DNA of 64,000 bases from Onthophagus taurus. Its lineage: Eukaryota; Arthropoda; Insecta; Coleoptera; Scarabaeidae. This document shows positions 9,690 through 19,909 of the stretch, in pieces. Location of the stretch: NCBI RefSeq assembly GCF_036711975.1, contig NC_091972.1:35779001-35843000 (forward strand). Direction: 5' to 3'. The notes under the pieces were generated by a model, which worked only from the letters and a program-made list of their open reading frames with translations, searched no databases and was not told the DNA's origin. Made by a program: the position numbers and the translations under genes. The stretch's first letter is position 1, and each line of letters begins with the position of its first letter.

Positions 9690-9855
9690 AAGATTGTTGT
9701 CGAAACGACTACAAAATACTTAGGCATTAGCATTGACAACAATGTCACTTTTGCGAAACAGATTGAGATGACGTGTGACAAAGATGTACAACTCATAGCA
9801 TCTTCGTTACGCTTAAGGTTAATACTCGAGAGATTCCGCGGTAGTTCTCACGCAA
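9690..9855 (+). pseudogene. Non-LTR reverse-transcriptase C-terminal fragment
   Basis: The plus strand reads TTKYLGISIDNNVTFAKQIE..CDK, matching the thumb-region signature KYLGV.LD..L.F..HI of R1/Jockey elements. It is an isolated scrap adjoining an oppositely oriented R1-like fragment, so at least two insertions are mixed here. Confidence 0.6.
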
Positions 9856-10112
9856 GTTTGTCACATTTTTTATAAATGAAATAGACACTGTACATAAAGT
9901 AAGGAATCAATTCGATAAAAAATCGGATATTCTTGCAGAAAGAAAGCTTATAAATTTGAAATTTACAGTGTCCCAAAATTGACGTACCATCCCCAAGTAA
10001 CGTCTTTTTTGGGTTATTTCCTATTGGTTAAAAAAAATCATCGATTTTTAAGACAGACTAATATTCTTGAATTATTCCCATTTTTAAATAGGAACCCCTA
10101 TTTTTGTGGCAT
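9856..10112. other. No gene recognised
   Basis: Spacer, possibly the 3' remainder of the neighbouring RTE-like element. No motif seen. Confidence 0.3.
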
Positions 10113-11170
10113 TTATGGATTCTTCGAAAAATTCTGAGTATTTTTCATGTAGCACACCTTATGTCGATATTCAGTTGTCTTCAAAAAAATGATGTTTAAT
10201 AGACAAAACTGTCGATCTATAATGCTTTGCCTCCAATCGTTTGGTTTTTGGTTTTTTTCTCCATAATATATATTACTTATCAGTGCATGAATGCCACCAT
10301 CACATAACTTATATAATTCGGAGATGATGTTATTTGCTGCTGGTGATTTATTGTTTTTTGGGCATTTACGGTTCACTAATCTATTCTATAAATTCTTCTA
10401 ATGATGGTGGTTCTATTTGTGTTTCTGTTTCCGAGTCAGTTTCTTTTCATCCATACTCTGGTCTGGATTCCAATAGATTGTAGAAGTATTGTTTCCAAAT
10501 ATCTTTTACACCTTGTTTGTCAAGCACTTCTTCCTCCTTATTCTTATAGAGACTAGAGGTTTACCTAGCTCTTAATTTCTTTAGGTATTTGTACGCTCTC
10601 TTATTCTATTCTCTTTAAAATCCTCTTCCATTCTCTCTATCTGCCGGTTTACATGTTCCCTTGTTTTCCTCCTACACAGTTTTTTCGGTGCTTCGTCTCA
10701 TTGCTTCGAAATTTTTTCGCTTTTTTCTCGTTTTCCATGGCACATACCTTTTATTTGCTCTTTTTATCTCTTCTATCACTTCCTTACACTCTTTATCAAA
10801 CGATGAACCTCTTTTCGGCCTTTCTTGCTTTCCTAATAGTGATTCTGTAGTATACGTTATCGCTATTTTAATGTTGTGCTACAGTTCTTTTACTAGTTGT
10901 GTATCTAATTGTAGTTCTGTCAGCTTTCTGATCATTTCCTTCCGGAAACTCTTCTGTATTCTTAAGCATTTTTATTTTTCTATGACCAATTAGTTAATCT
11001 GTTGTCGCTGTTCGCTTCTCAACCAAGCGACCAAGAAACGACGACTTTCAACCAAGAAATGATCTGTGCCACAAACATCCAGCAATATACTGCTTGCTTT
11101 CCTTCTGTCTATTAGAACATGATCTACATATTTGATTGATTGTACTTTCATTGGGTGAGATTCACGTAGC
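10113..11170 (-). pseudogene. RTE-like non-LTR retrotransposon fragment (endonuclease end to reverse-transcriptase start)
   Basis: In minus-strand order: IKYVDHVLIDRRKASSILLD..GTDHFLVE at 11170-11020 matches the end of the RTE endonuclease (IDHVLID.R..SS..DVR...CDTDH.LV). The Arg/Lys-rich linker follows at 10990-10650, then NNKSPAANNIISELYK..PNDWRQSII at 10376-10113, matching KSPG.D.I..EL.K..PNDWK.SII of the reverse-transcriptase N-terminus. Frameshifts separate the blocks and the YADD palm is absent. Confidence 0.65.
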
Positions 11171-11399
11171 TTTATGTATATTTCTACGTGGGAATTGTGT
11201 GGAACTCACAATCATATTTTTATTGTTTGTAAAGGTTATCAGAAAGTTCCGTGGTGATTGTTTGGGTGTCGTAACTGGTATTATTTTTACAGAAGCGGGT
11301 AATTGACCCACTACCCAATCCTGATCCTGCTTCGCATTGGGGTTGGTATCTACTGTCGTCTGTAGTTACTCTGGTTACTCAGGTTACAAGACGGAGGCT

Positions 11400-11560
11400 A
11401 CAACACATTTCTATTTTGCAAAGTCCAACAACCGGCCTGCAAGTATTTTGTCTAATACCTTGCTCACTAGAGAAGCTAAGCAAATTGGTCTAACCTCCCG
11501 TTATGTTTAGACAACTACACAATTCAATCATCTCCTTTCATTAATTTATATCATGCTTCC
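11400..11560 (-). pseudogene. R1-like non-LTR fragment, copy 3
   Basis: The minus strand reads REVRPICLASLVSKVLDKIL then AGRLLDFAK, the RPISL.S...KV.E.IL..RL box of the reverse transcriptase, then degenerates. Homologous to the copies at 7690-8040 and 8820-9680. Confidence 0.6.
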
Positions 11561-12760
11561 TTATTCTCTTCACCACAACTGCTTTGGTTTCATGACTACT
11601 CCCAATCTGATTCTTCTCCAGACCATTTATCATTCCAGTAACTATATTTTGGCAGGCCACACTAACAATACTAACTATCTATCTTGTATCTATTCCGCAA
11701 TTAGCAACTATGGAAAATCAATACGCAGCTCCACTTTCTTGTTTGCCTTCCTTATACATTTTTTTGCTCTTCTTGGTTATCAAATCGGTGTTCTATCATA
11801 ACGCACTTCCTCTGCAGTGTGGTTTTTCTGCAGTTTTAGTACGATTCACATTACACGTATTTACTAACGTCTATCAATTTGAGATAATCATACCTGAATT
11901 ATAATAGGACACGTTGAAAAAAACAAATTATTATTATTATTGAATTACGTTGGTTAAGGTTGAACAAATCATCGCTATATTTGAGTAGCTATATAGCTAA
12001 GGCTGTATTGCAATTTTAGTGAAAAGTTTAGTGTTGTTTATGGGTACTGTGTAGTAAATTCTTACAATGCATACTATTTTTTTTTCTACGTATGTATGTA
12101 TTGTACTTAACTACATCTATTCGCAAAACTAAATGACAATAACATTCAATAGCAATCGAAAACACTGAAAAAAAGGATACAAAATTCCAAGATTCATCTT
12201 TTGTAACGACAACGAATATAGAAATTAAAATGTTCGGGTAGGAATCTATAATGTAGTGGGCATAATTTTGGGTTATCTACATTACAGGTTTTGATCTTAC
12301 TTTATTCTGAATTCTTTCTGGTCAAACTAGAACACTCTAACTTCCTTAATTTTTTTTTATTTTTATCAGTTTTAATTTTACATTTCGTAAGGACGCACAC
12401 TTTTTTGAGGTATTTAAACCTTTTCTTGTACTTTTACCAATTGAATTAAATTGCAACTTTCTTACAAACATGAAGTATCATAGAAATTAAAAAATTTATT
12501 GCCATTAATATTTTTATTTATTGTTCAATTTGAATAATCACATAACTTGAGTCTCACTATTTATATCCACAGTGTCTAATTAATAATAATTTTTCTTTTG
12601 CTATCCAAGATTTAATTTGATCCACTGTTTAAATCACAATTTAACATGTTTGTATGACATTGGAAAACATATTCTTTCAGGCAGTATTTATTGTTATTAC
12701 TTCAATATTAGGATTTCATTACGAACACTTTAACATTTTTAATTTCTCTTTTGAAATTAT
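11561..12760. other. No gene recognised
   Basis: AT-rich sequence downstream (minus-strand sense) of the small peptide gene. Frames at 11553-11904 on the plus strand have no family features and lie next to R1 debris. AATAAA on the minus strand at 12761-12766 and 12687-12692 can serve the peptide gene. Confidence 0.4.
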
Positions 12761-12767
12761 TTTATTG

Positions 12768-13166
12768 CTAAGAATCATCTAAACCGGGTTGTTTCCAAAT
12801 ATACCCGGTAGCAGTCATCGAACAAAAAGCGTTGTAATATCTTCCTGGGGCACGACAGAAAGACCAAGCAGGGCATCTACATCTAAATAAATTTTGAAAT
12901 TCTTCCTTGCACACTTCATTCCACCAACAAATTCTCTAAATATTTTAAAATTTCTTTTTATATATTTTTTTATTTTTGTTTTAATATACTTACCTCTGTT
13001 AAATAACCTCTAACGGATTGATCAGAAAAACTTCTTTTAGTTAATACTCGACTTTCATTTCCCCCAAAAATGATAACAAACAGGAAAACAATCAATCCAA
13101 AATGAATCTAAAGAGTTAAAAATAATTTGTGTGAAATTAAGTGAAACTTATTTATACCTTCCACAT
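12768..13166 (-). CDS. Candidate secreted cysteine-rich peptide, 96 aa, three exons
   Basis: I do not recognise this protein. Three exons join in phase 0: 13158-13166 (Met-Trp-Lys), 12994-13107 and 12768-12935. The introns are 50 and 58 bp with GTATAA...CTTTAG and GTAAGT...ATTTAG borders. The 96-residue product begins with a strong signal peptide (MWKIHFGLIVFLFVIIFGG). A Lys27-Arg28 pair follows, a plausible prohormone-convertase site. The mature part would have six cysteines at residues 44, 50, 60, 62, 68 and 79 (spacing C-x5-C-x9-C-x-C-x5-C-x10-C), with a CRCPAWSFC core, then FCSMTATGYIW and an acidic tail ending in Ser96 (TAG). AATAAA follows the stop within 2 bp and again about 76 bp on. 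Signal peptide, even cysteine number, dibasic site and consistent splice phases support a real gene. Role (hormone, defence or cuticle peptide) is unknown. Confidence 0.72.
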
Positions 13167-13960
13167 GATTTAAAACAGCGGTATTTTTAGGATGTTCTAA
13201 CAAGTTGGTTTTTAGGACTACGAAAGTATTGATTCTTCGTTGTAAAAGCGTGTGCGCTATCTCCATCTAGTGGGAAACTTCATAGATCGTTTCGGTTCTT
13301 TTTTATCAAACGCAAGAAGTTGATTTAGGATTTAAGGAGTCTCTAAAGAACTCGAATAAAGAATAGAACACGAAATACACTTTTTTGTAATGAGCTTTCA
13401 GCGGCTATATTGATTTATAGAAGGGTTATTTTTAGTCGGGATTTAATGTTTATCAAGTTCAAAGTAAAAAATCAGATTTAAGACAATTTTTTTTTAGATT
13501 TTTATTTATTATATTTATTCATTTGACATACAAAAATAACAATTCTACGATAAAAATACATCCGGTTCTTGTTATTATAAACTCTTCCATTTTTTTCTTT
13601 AAATAACACATTTATTATTTACTTTTTCTTTAAGAATTTGAAATTCAACTACTATCACACAGATTTCGTATATCAGATCGAGATTATTTTGTTGAAAGCT
13701 TTTAATATCTATTACTTAAAATAGAATTAAAATTTAAATTTAACAAAATCTACATCAAACCGAGGGGTAAACCTCTTTTAAAAAAATAGGTACACCGAAG
13801 CTTTAAATTCTATTTATCTTTTAATATTAATAGAATTCGACAATAGGAATTCTTTTAAGCTAGAATATACGAAATTCCGTTAGAAATTTTTAACGAATTA
13901 AGTTAAAGTCCTGTTACAATTGGATCAATCCCAAGGAATATGATGGATCTCCGACGATCC
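13167..13960. promoter_or_regulatory. Upstream region of the peptide gene; otherwise empty
   Basis: Contains the presumed minus-strand promoter of the peptide gene just above 13166. No TATA box can be placed with confidence. From about 13400 to 13960 the sequence is AT-rich and I see nothing in it. Confidence 0.3.
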
Positions 13961-14189
13961 GATACAAAATGAATTTACGAAGATAGAAGTGTTAAAGAAA
14001 AACATGAAAAACTCATAGATGATGACATCATAGAAATAGCTCTTTCATAGACTTAACATCATAGATTCTATACTGTTGATACACGATCACACAGGAATTT
14101 ACATCAGGTTTCAGGTAAACGAAGGTTGTTAAAGAAAATTTAGACAAAACCCCATTCAGGTCAGACGAAAATTCGATCCAAACGAATAC

Positions 14190-14410
14190 CGAGGGATCAA
14201 GAAATACAGGTGGCACGTTTCAACGATTAATGGATCGATTTAAAACTAATTTAGCCAACATGACTTTATTTTTTTAGGTTCCTCGATGACCTGATTATTC
14301 TTTTGCGTATATTAGAAGAACACATAGAAAATTTTGAGAAACTCCAAGAAGATTTGTGTTTTTGTAAAGTTGAGTTTGAAGTCAACGAACTTTTAAGTAG
14401 ATGAACAAGC
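14190..14410 (+). pseudogene. Gypsy-type LTR retrotransposon reverse-transcriptase scrap
   Basis: The plus strand reads GTFQRLMDRF at about 14210-14240 and FLDDLIILLRILEEHIENF at 14280-14335. These are the ATFQRLMD and YLDD boxes of Ty3/gypsy reverse transcriptases, followed by the usual EEH..NL helix. The catalytic Tyr is Phe, and a frame change lies between the boxes. No LTR, protease or integrase was seen nearby. Weakly similar sequence may extend left to 13960. Confidence 0.65.
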
Positions 14411-14689
14411 AGCAATGCGAAAATTTATTAAAAATTATATGCGTTTTGGGTTGGAGAAATATCATAAACTTCTGCTTAACCTAAATGTTCATCTCAACAT
14501 TTTCTATCACTCCTCTTATTTCTTACCATACTATTTTATTGCCGTAACTAATTTTTTAAGAATTTTAATGTCTTTACTAATTTGGCTACCATCCCGCCAT
14601 TATCCACTAACTTTACCAACTTCTAATTGATGCGTTACTAAACTCAATCTGCTTGAATATTCAAAAAGCTATTCACTTAGTGTAGCACA

Positions 14690-14990
14690 GAGGCCTGCTC
14701 TCTAAACTAGATATGTTAAATATTTCATTTTTACCTTCTAATCTTAATCAATTCCTTTGAGATCTGGCTTTGAAGTAAAGTTGAAAAATGGTCATTTCCG
14801 TAGTACATCTTCGGTCAAGCTTAATTTTCTCTTTTTTTCCTCGTACTGTAAATATTATCTTAATTAATAAAATCTTCTTATTTGAGCTCGGGGATTCACT
14901 TTATGCGGATGAAGTATTTTAGTTTTTAACGTTTCTTGAGCAGTTGACTCACTATTAGCAAAACTAATATATCTTCCCATCATTTTTAAA
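14690..14990 (+). pseudogene. Jockey-like reverse-transcriptase scrap
   Basis: The plus strand reads LLSKLDMLNISFLPSNLNQF (fingers, compare LL.KL...G....L...L), then a broken palm ending LGDSLYADEVF, a decayed LYADD box. It is frame-shifted and short. Confidence 0.45.
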
Positions 14991-14999
14991 TTTAGTCAT

Positions 15000-15790
15000 A
15001 ATTCTGCGTGTCATGCCCTAGCTCTAGCTAATAGATTTACAACACCTCATAGCTTTTTTGGGTATATTAACTGGACGTCTGAGTCATATCAGCGATGATC
15101 AGACGAAAGATGCTTTTGTGCTAAATAGATTACTTAAAACTTAGATAATTTGACTTGGATGAGTAGCAAAAGCATGGATAGATGTGATATCCAATGTATT
15201 TCTATACAGATTTGCTCAAAAAAAGGATGATGAAGATGAAGCTCAATTAATATTGCTCGATTTTGCTACGTTGTTCCTACAACGAAATAGAAAGAACCCT
15301 TTACCATCTACGAACCAGATATTACTACTTTTGAATAAGAGCATTCATTAGAAATTATAGTAGAAATTTTCAAAGAGTCAACCTGGAGGAATTAAAATTG
15401 TTGGTTTTCATAAATGAATTACACCTAAACCTGTACTACATAGGTGGTACTGTTTGTTTTACCAACTGCGATTGTCATGAAATGAACCAGGACATTAAGA
15501 CATTGGTGGAAGTTTTCCTGAAATGGACTACCTCCCCGATTAACAGATTGCATTGAATTAGTTTGGACTTAGTCCTTGCAAAGAGACTAGAGTCTTCACA
15601 ATTGATACCCAACAACTTAAGATTTAAAATTACTCGCGATCATAGTCTGGGTCCATACCTCTTAAAGTTTATTTCAAAGTCTTTCGATTCAGAATTTAGT
15701 GCGATACATTGCAATGTAGACAGAAATCAGGTGATAACACAGGTAGTTCTTCCAAAAATTAAAAGAATCCATGGACCGTTTAAAAGTTAA
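15000..15790. other. No gene recognised
   Basis: A 75-codon plus-strand frame at 15563-15790 ends just before the minisatellite field and has no family features. Parts of 15640-15780 look distantly like 17230-17310, so the boundary of the long duplication may lie inside this stretch. Confidence 0.35.
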
Positions 15791-17270
15791 GAAAATGGAG
15801 AGAGCACTTTTTAAAAACTAGGAGTAAATAGGGAAGATTTTTCTAAAAACCATAAGAAACCAGAAACAGGTTCTTAAAAACTAGCAGAAAAGAGGGGCCA
15901 TTTTTCCAAATCTAAGCGAAATGAAGTCCAAAACTAGGAAAGAATTGCGAACGTTTTACCAAAACTAATAGACAGGTGGGTCCATTTTTTAAAAGAGGGG
16001 TAGAATAGTTTGGAACCTAACTCAAATCAAAAGATAACAAGAGTACTTTTCCCTAAATTTTAGGGAATATTCTAAAAATCAGGAAACAGACCAACCCAAC
16101 TGAATCTAATTAGAAAAGAGCAAAGATATTTTCAAAGTTAGTTTTTGCTTAGTCAGGAAATCTATTTTAAAAATTGTAAGCGTCGACTATGTCAAAGCTA
16201 CTTGTTGACGAAAAAGAATTACACCTATTTATGATTAGTTTTCCAAAACATAGGAAAGACCACCAAAAGAAGCAAATTATATTTTTCCAAAACCGTCAAA
16301 GGGATGCGAATACTTTTCCGAAATTAAAAGAAATTGGAGAACGTTTTTCTTATCCCCACAGAAAGCAAAGATAGCTTTGCAAAAATTAGGAAATTGGAGA
16401 AACTACCAATCCAATTTTGTATAAAAACAAACTGTGTTTCCTTCTCAACGATAATGTAAGCATTTCATTTATTATTTTGGTGCGACAATTGTTTCGATTA
16501 CCCTTCATTAGACGACGTCAAATTATTTCTAGGGGTACATACATAATATTTATGTATGAACATGTTTCTTATCCAAATTCAGGAATGGGCAAAAAACAGT
16601 TTTCTGAAACAGAAAAAACAGTTATTGTTTTTCCATTTTAACTATTTTTATGTAACTAGAAAATAGGAAAGTTCCCTTATCCAAAACCAGGAAAAAGCCA
16701 TTTTGGGTATCTGAAACTAAAATAGATCAGAATACGTTTTTATTAGACATCATTTTTCAAGTCATGGCGAGAACAGGAGTTTCTTTTTCAAAACCAATTA
16801 AGCAACCATTTTTTCAAAACTAGGAAATAGGAGAGACCACTTATCTAAAACCAGGATCGATCAGAAAATGTATTTTTTCCAAATCAGCTTGCGAAATCAG
16901 AAGCAATTTAGAACGAGCTACAAATTAGCAAATTCAGAAAAAATATTGCCGTCGATAGGCGAAGATATTAACTACATTTCTGTCTCCAACTTATAAAAGT
17001 GGTATATAATCGATATATTTGTATCAACGCGAATTTATGACAAGATTTTTAGAAAACACCACGTCTATTACGGATACTTATGAAGCATAGTATTGATGAT
17101 TGAGGTCGATCAAGACATGCAGTGTTACGTCAAGGTATGTTAGTCATGTCTCGTTGCAACAAGAAAGTTGAGAGGCTCAAAAAGTTTGCAGTTGTCAGAT
17201 CTCTTAAGCCATTCGGAGGAAGCATTAATAAGCAAGAATAGTGCATCAAAATGTGGAAGAGTGGATACAT
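15790..17270. repeat. Degenerate ~31-bp minisatellite field, long copy 1
   Basis: Built from degenerate units of roughly 30-33 bp with the consensus GACCATTTTTCCAAAACTAGGAAA..AGA. Its right part (16900-17270, including GTCGATCAAGACATGCAGTG and TCAGATCTCTTAAGCC) is non-repetitive flank that recurs in copy 2. Short open frames inside simply read the repeat and are not called genes. Confidence 0.7.
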
Positions 17271-17329
17271 TACAAAGTAGGCATAAATCAGGTGATAGCA
17301 GAGGTAGTCGAGATAGCAGAGTTTTTCAA

Positions 17330-19045
17330 ATTATTAGTAAATAGGGAACGTTTTTCTAAAAATTATAAGAAGCCAGAAACAGGTTCTTAAAAACTGGCAG
17401 AATAGAGGGGTCATTTTTCCAAAATTAAACGAAGTGAAGTCCAAAACTAGGAAAGAATCGTGAACGTTTTACCAAAACTAATAGAGAGGTGGGTCCATTT
17501 TTTAAAAGAGGGGAAAAAGAGTTGGGAACCTAACCCAAATCAAAAGAAAAACAGAGTACTTTTGCCTAAATTTGAGGGATATTCTAAAAATCAGGAAATA
17601 GACCAACTCAATTGAAACTAATGAGAAAAGCGCAAAGGTATTTTCGAAGTTACTTTTTGCTAAGCTAGGAAATCTTTTTTAAAAATTGTAAGCGGTGACT
17701 GTATCAAAGTTACTTGTTGACGAAAAAGAATTACGCCTCTTTAAAACATATCTGGAGGCGATTTTAAAAAGGTGGCGATCGATATTTACACTAACATAGA
17801 ATTTTTGCAAAATTTATTTTTAGTATTTTGCAAGAACTTTTTGTTTAGCATCCCCCGTTTCTCCAAATCCTAAAAGGACTATTTTTCCAAACTTAGCAAA
17901 CTGCAGGGACTACTTTTTCCAAATCTAAAGAAATTAGACGGTTTTTCTAAAACTACGAAAGTATAGAGAACGTTTTTTCAAATTTTTGCAAGAGCAATGA
18001 TTCGTTTACCAAAACTAGCCAAGAGACAATTTTTTCGAACATAGAACATAGGAAAGATCACCAAAAGAAGCAAATTCCGTTCTTCCAAAACCAGCTGTAT
18101 CATAGTTTCCAAAACCGTCAACGGGATGCGAATACTTTTCCGAAATCAAAAGAAATTAGATAACGTTTCTCTTATCCCCAGAGGAAGCAGAGATAGCTTT
18201 GCAAAAATTAGGAAATTGGAGAAACTACTAATCAAATTTTGTTTAATACAAATATTTCTTTTCTTATTTTGGTGCAACAATTGTTTCGATTACCGGGTAA
18301 TCTTCATCAGGCACGACGTCAAATTATTTCTAAGTGTACATAATATTGAGCATGTTTCTTATCCAAAACCAGGAATGGACAAAAACGGTTTTATGAAACA
18401 GAAGAAAACAGTTATTGTTTTTCCATTTTTATTAGGTTTGTATAACCAGAAAATAGGAAAGTTTCCTTATCCAAAACCAGGATAAAGCAATATTTTGGGT
18501 ATTTGAAACTAAAATAGATCAGAATACGTTTTTACTAGACATCGGTTTTCAAGTTATGGCGAGTTTTTTTTTTCAAAACCAATTCAGCGCAGGAACCATT
18601 TTTTCAAATCTTGGAAATAGGAGAGACCACTTGTCTAAAACCAGGATCGATCAGAAAACGTATTTTTTTCAAATCAGCTTGCGAAATCAGAAGAAATTTA
18701 GAACTAGCTACAAATCAGCAAATTCAGAAAGAATGTTGCCGTCGATAGGCGAAGATATTATCTACATTTCTGTCTCCAATCAATGAATAATCGATATATT
18801 TGTATCAACGTGGATTTATGGCAAGATTTTTAGCCACGTCTATTACGGATACTTATGAAGTATAGTATTGATGATTGAGGTCGATCAAGACATGCAGTGT
18901 TACGTCAGGGTATGTTAATTATGTCTTGTTGCAACAAGAAAGTTGTAGAGACTCAAAAAGTTTGCAATTGTCAGATCTCTTTAGCCGTTCGGAGGAAAGA
19001 TTAATAAGCAAGAGTAGCGCATCAAAATGTGGAAGAGTGGGACTT
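17330..19045. repeat. Degenerate ~31-bp minisatellite field, long copy 2
   Basis: A direct copy of 15790-17270. Matching landmarks: TTCTAAAAA..ATAAGAA at 15841 and 17354 (offset 1513), and TGAGGTCGATCAAGACATGC at 17101 and 18876 (offset 1775). Copy 2 is thus about 260 bp longer, because of extra repeat units around 17740-18120. The 113-codon frame at 18875-19216 begins in the shared flank and shows no family features. Confidence 0.7.
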
Positions 19046-19216
19046 AAAGTGAAACATGTCAGAAAGCTTAGAGGCAACGGGCTAAAGATTGAAGGGTACT
19101 GGAATCTCAACACGGTGAAATATGCCGATAGACATGGAAGAGGATCAGTTATAGATCAAATCTATCGAAAGAAGAAGGATATAACTGAGACGACAACACA
19201 CATCAATCAAAAGTAG

Positions 19217-19900
19217 ATTAATAATTTTCAACGTGATTTTTAATATGATAAAATTTCTAAGTATTTTTCTAACGCAATTCCTGAAAATTCATTAACATTT
19301 CAATGCGATTAATTAATTCTTAAACCCCCCTTATAACTTTGTGAGTTATGAAATTCCGGTTTGTACACTATAATTTCTCAGAGTTTTACCCACCGTATTA
19401 AACTTGAGAAAGAACAATATTAACAATCTTAAAATCTACATAATATGACATGATAAAACCTACGTAAAGTATGCTTTCAATTTAAAACAAACTTTAAATT
19501 TTAATGTAACCTTTAACATTTCCATTAAAAATGGATCAATCACCAAAGTTACCTGACCCAGTTTAATGGTGTTTGGAGACGTTTAGAAAGTGTTTCCAAG
19601 ACTCATTTTTCTTTTAATAACTTAAATAGAATAAATTAATTTTTAGACAATTATTTATTTAAGCAGTACTAATTTTGTACTAATTAATTTTTTTGATTTT
19701 TAAGGAACTATTTATTTAAACATCTTTGATATAATTAAATATTAACCCGTTTTGGTGCGAGATTATCTAAAACTTGTGCAATTTTACATTTAAATAATCA
19801 ATACATTTCGATAACATCTCAAAAGTTTCTTTTTTTTTTCATAAATATTAATATTATTTTTTTTTAACATGGAAGATTTCACTTTTTTATACAGGGTTAA
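19217..19900. other. No gene recognised; 3' flank of the ZIP gene
   Basis: AT-rich, with several minus-strand polyadenylation-like motifs close to 19904. No coding pattern. Confidence 0.4.
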
Positions 19901-19909
19901 GTTTTTATT

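Noticed and set aside
10653..10993. Plus-strand hydrophobic frames that look like membrane peptides
   Set aside because: They are the antisense of the Lys/Arg-rich RTE linker, which explains the apparent hydrophobicity.
11553..11904. Plus-strand frames with hydrophobic stretches
   Set aside because: They adjoin R1-like debris, lack a convincing start context or splice sites, and match nothing recognised.
15563..15790. 75-codon frame before the minisatellite
   Set aside because: No domain, no splice support, and weak similarity to sequence inside the second long repeat suggests it is repeat-derived.
18875..19216. 113-codon basic frame
   Set aside because: Its first half is the flank shared by both long repeat copies and the other copy is not open, so selection on a protein is unlikely.
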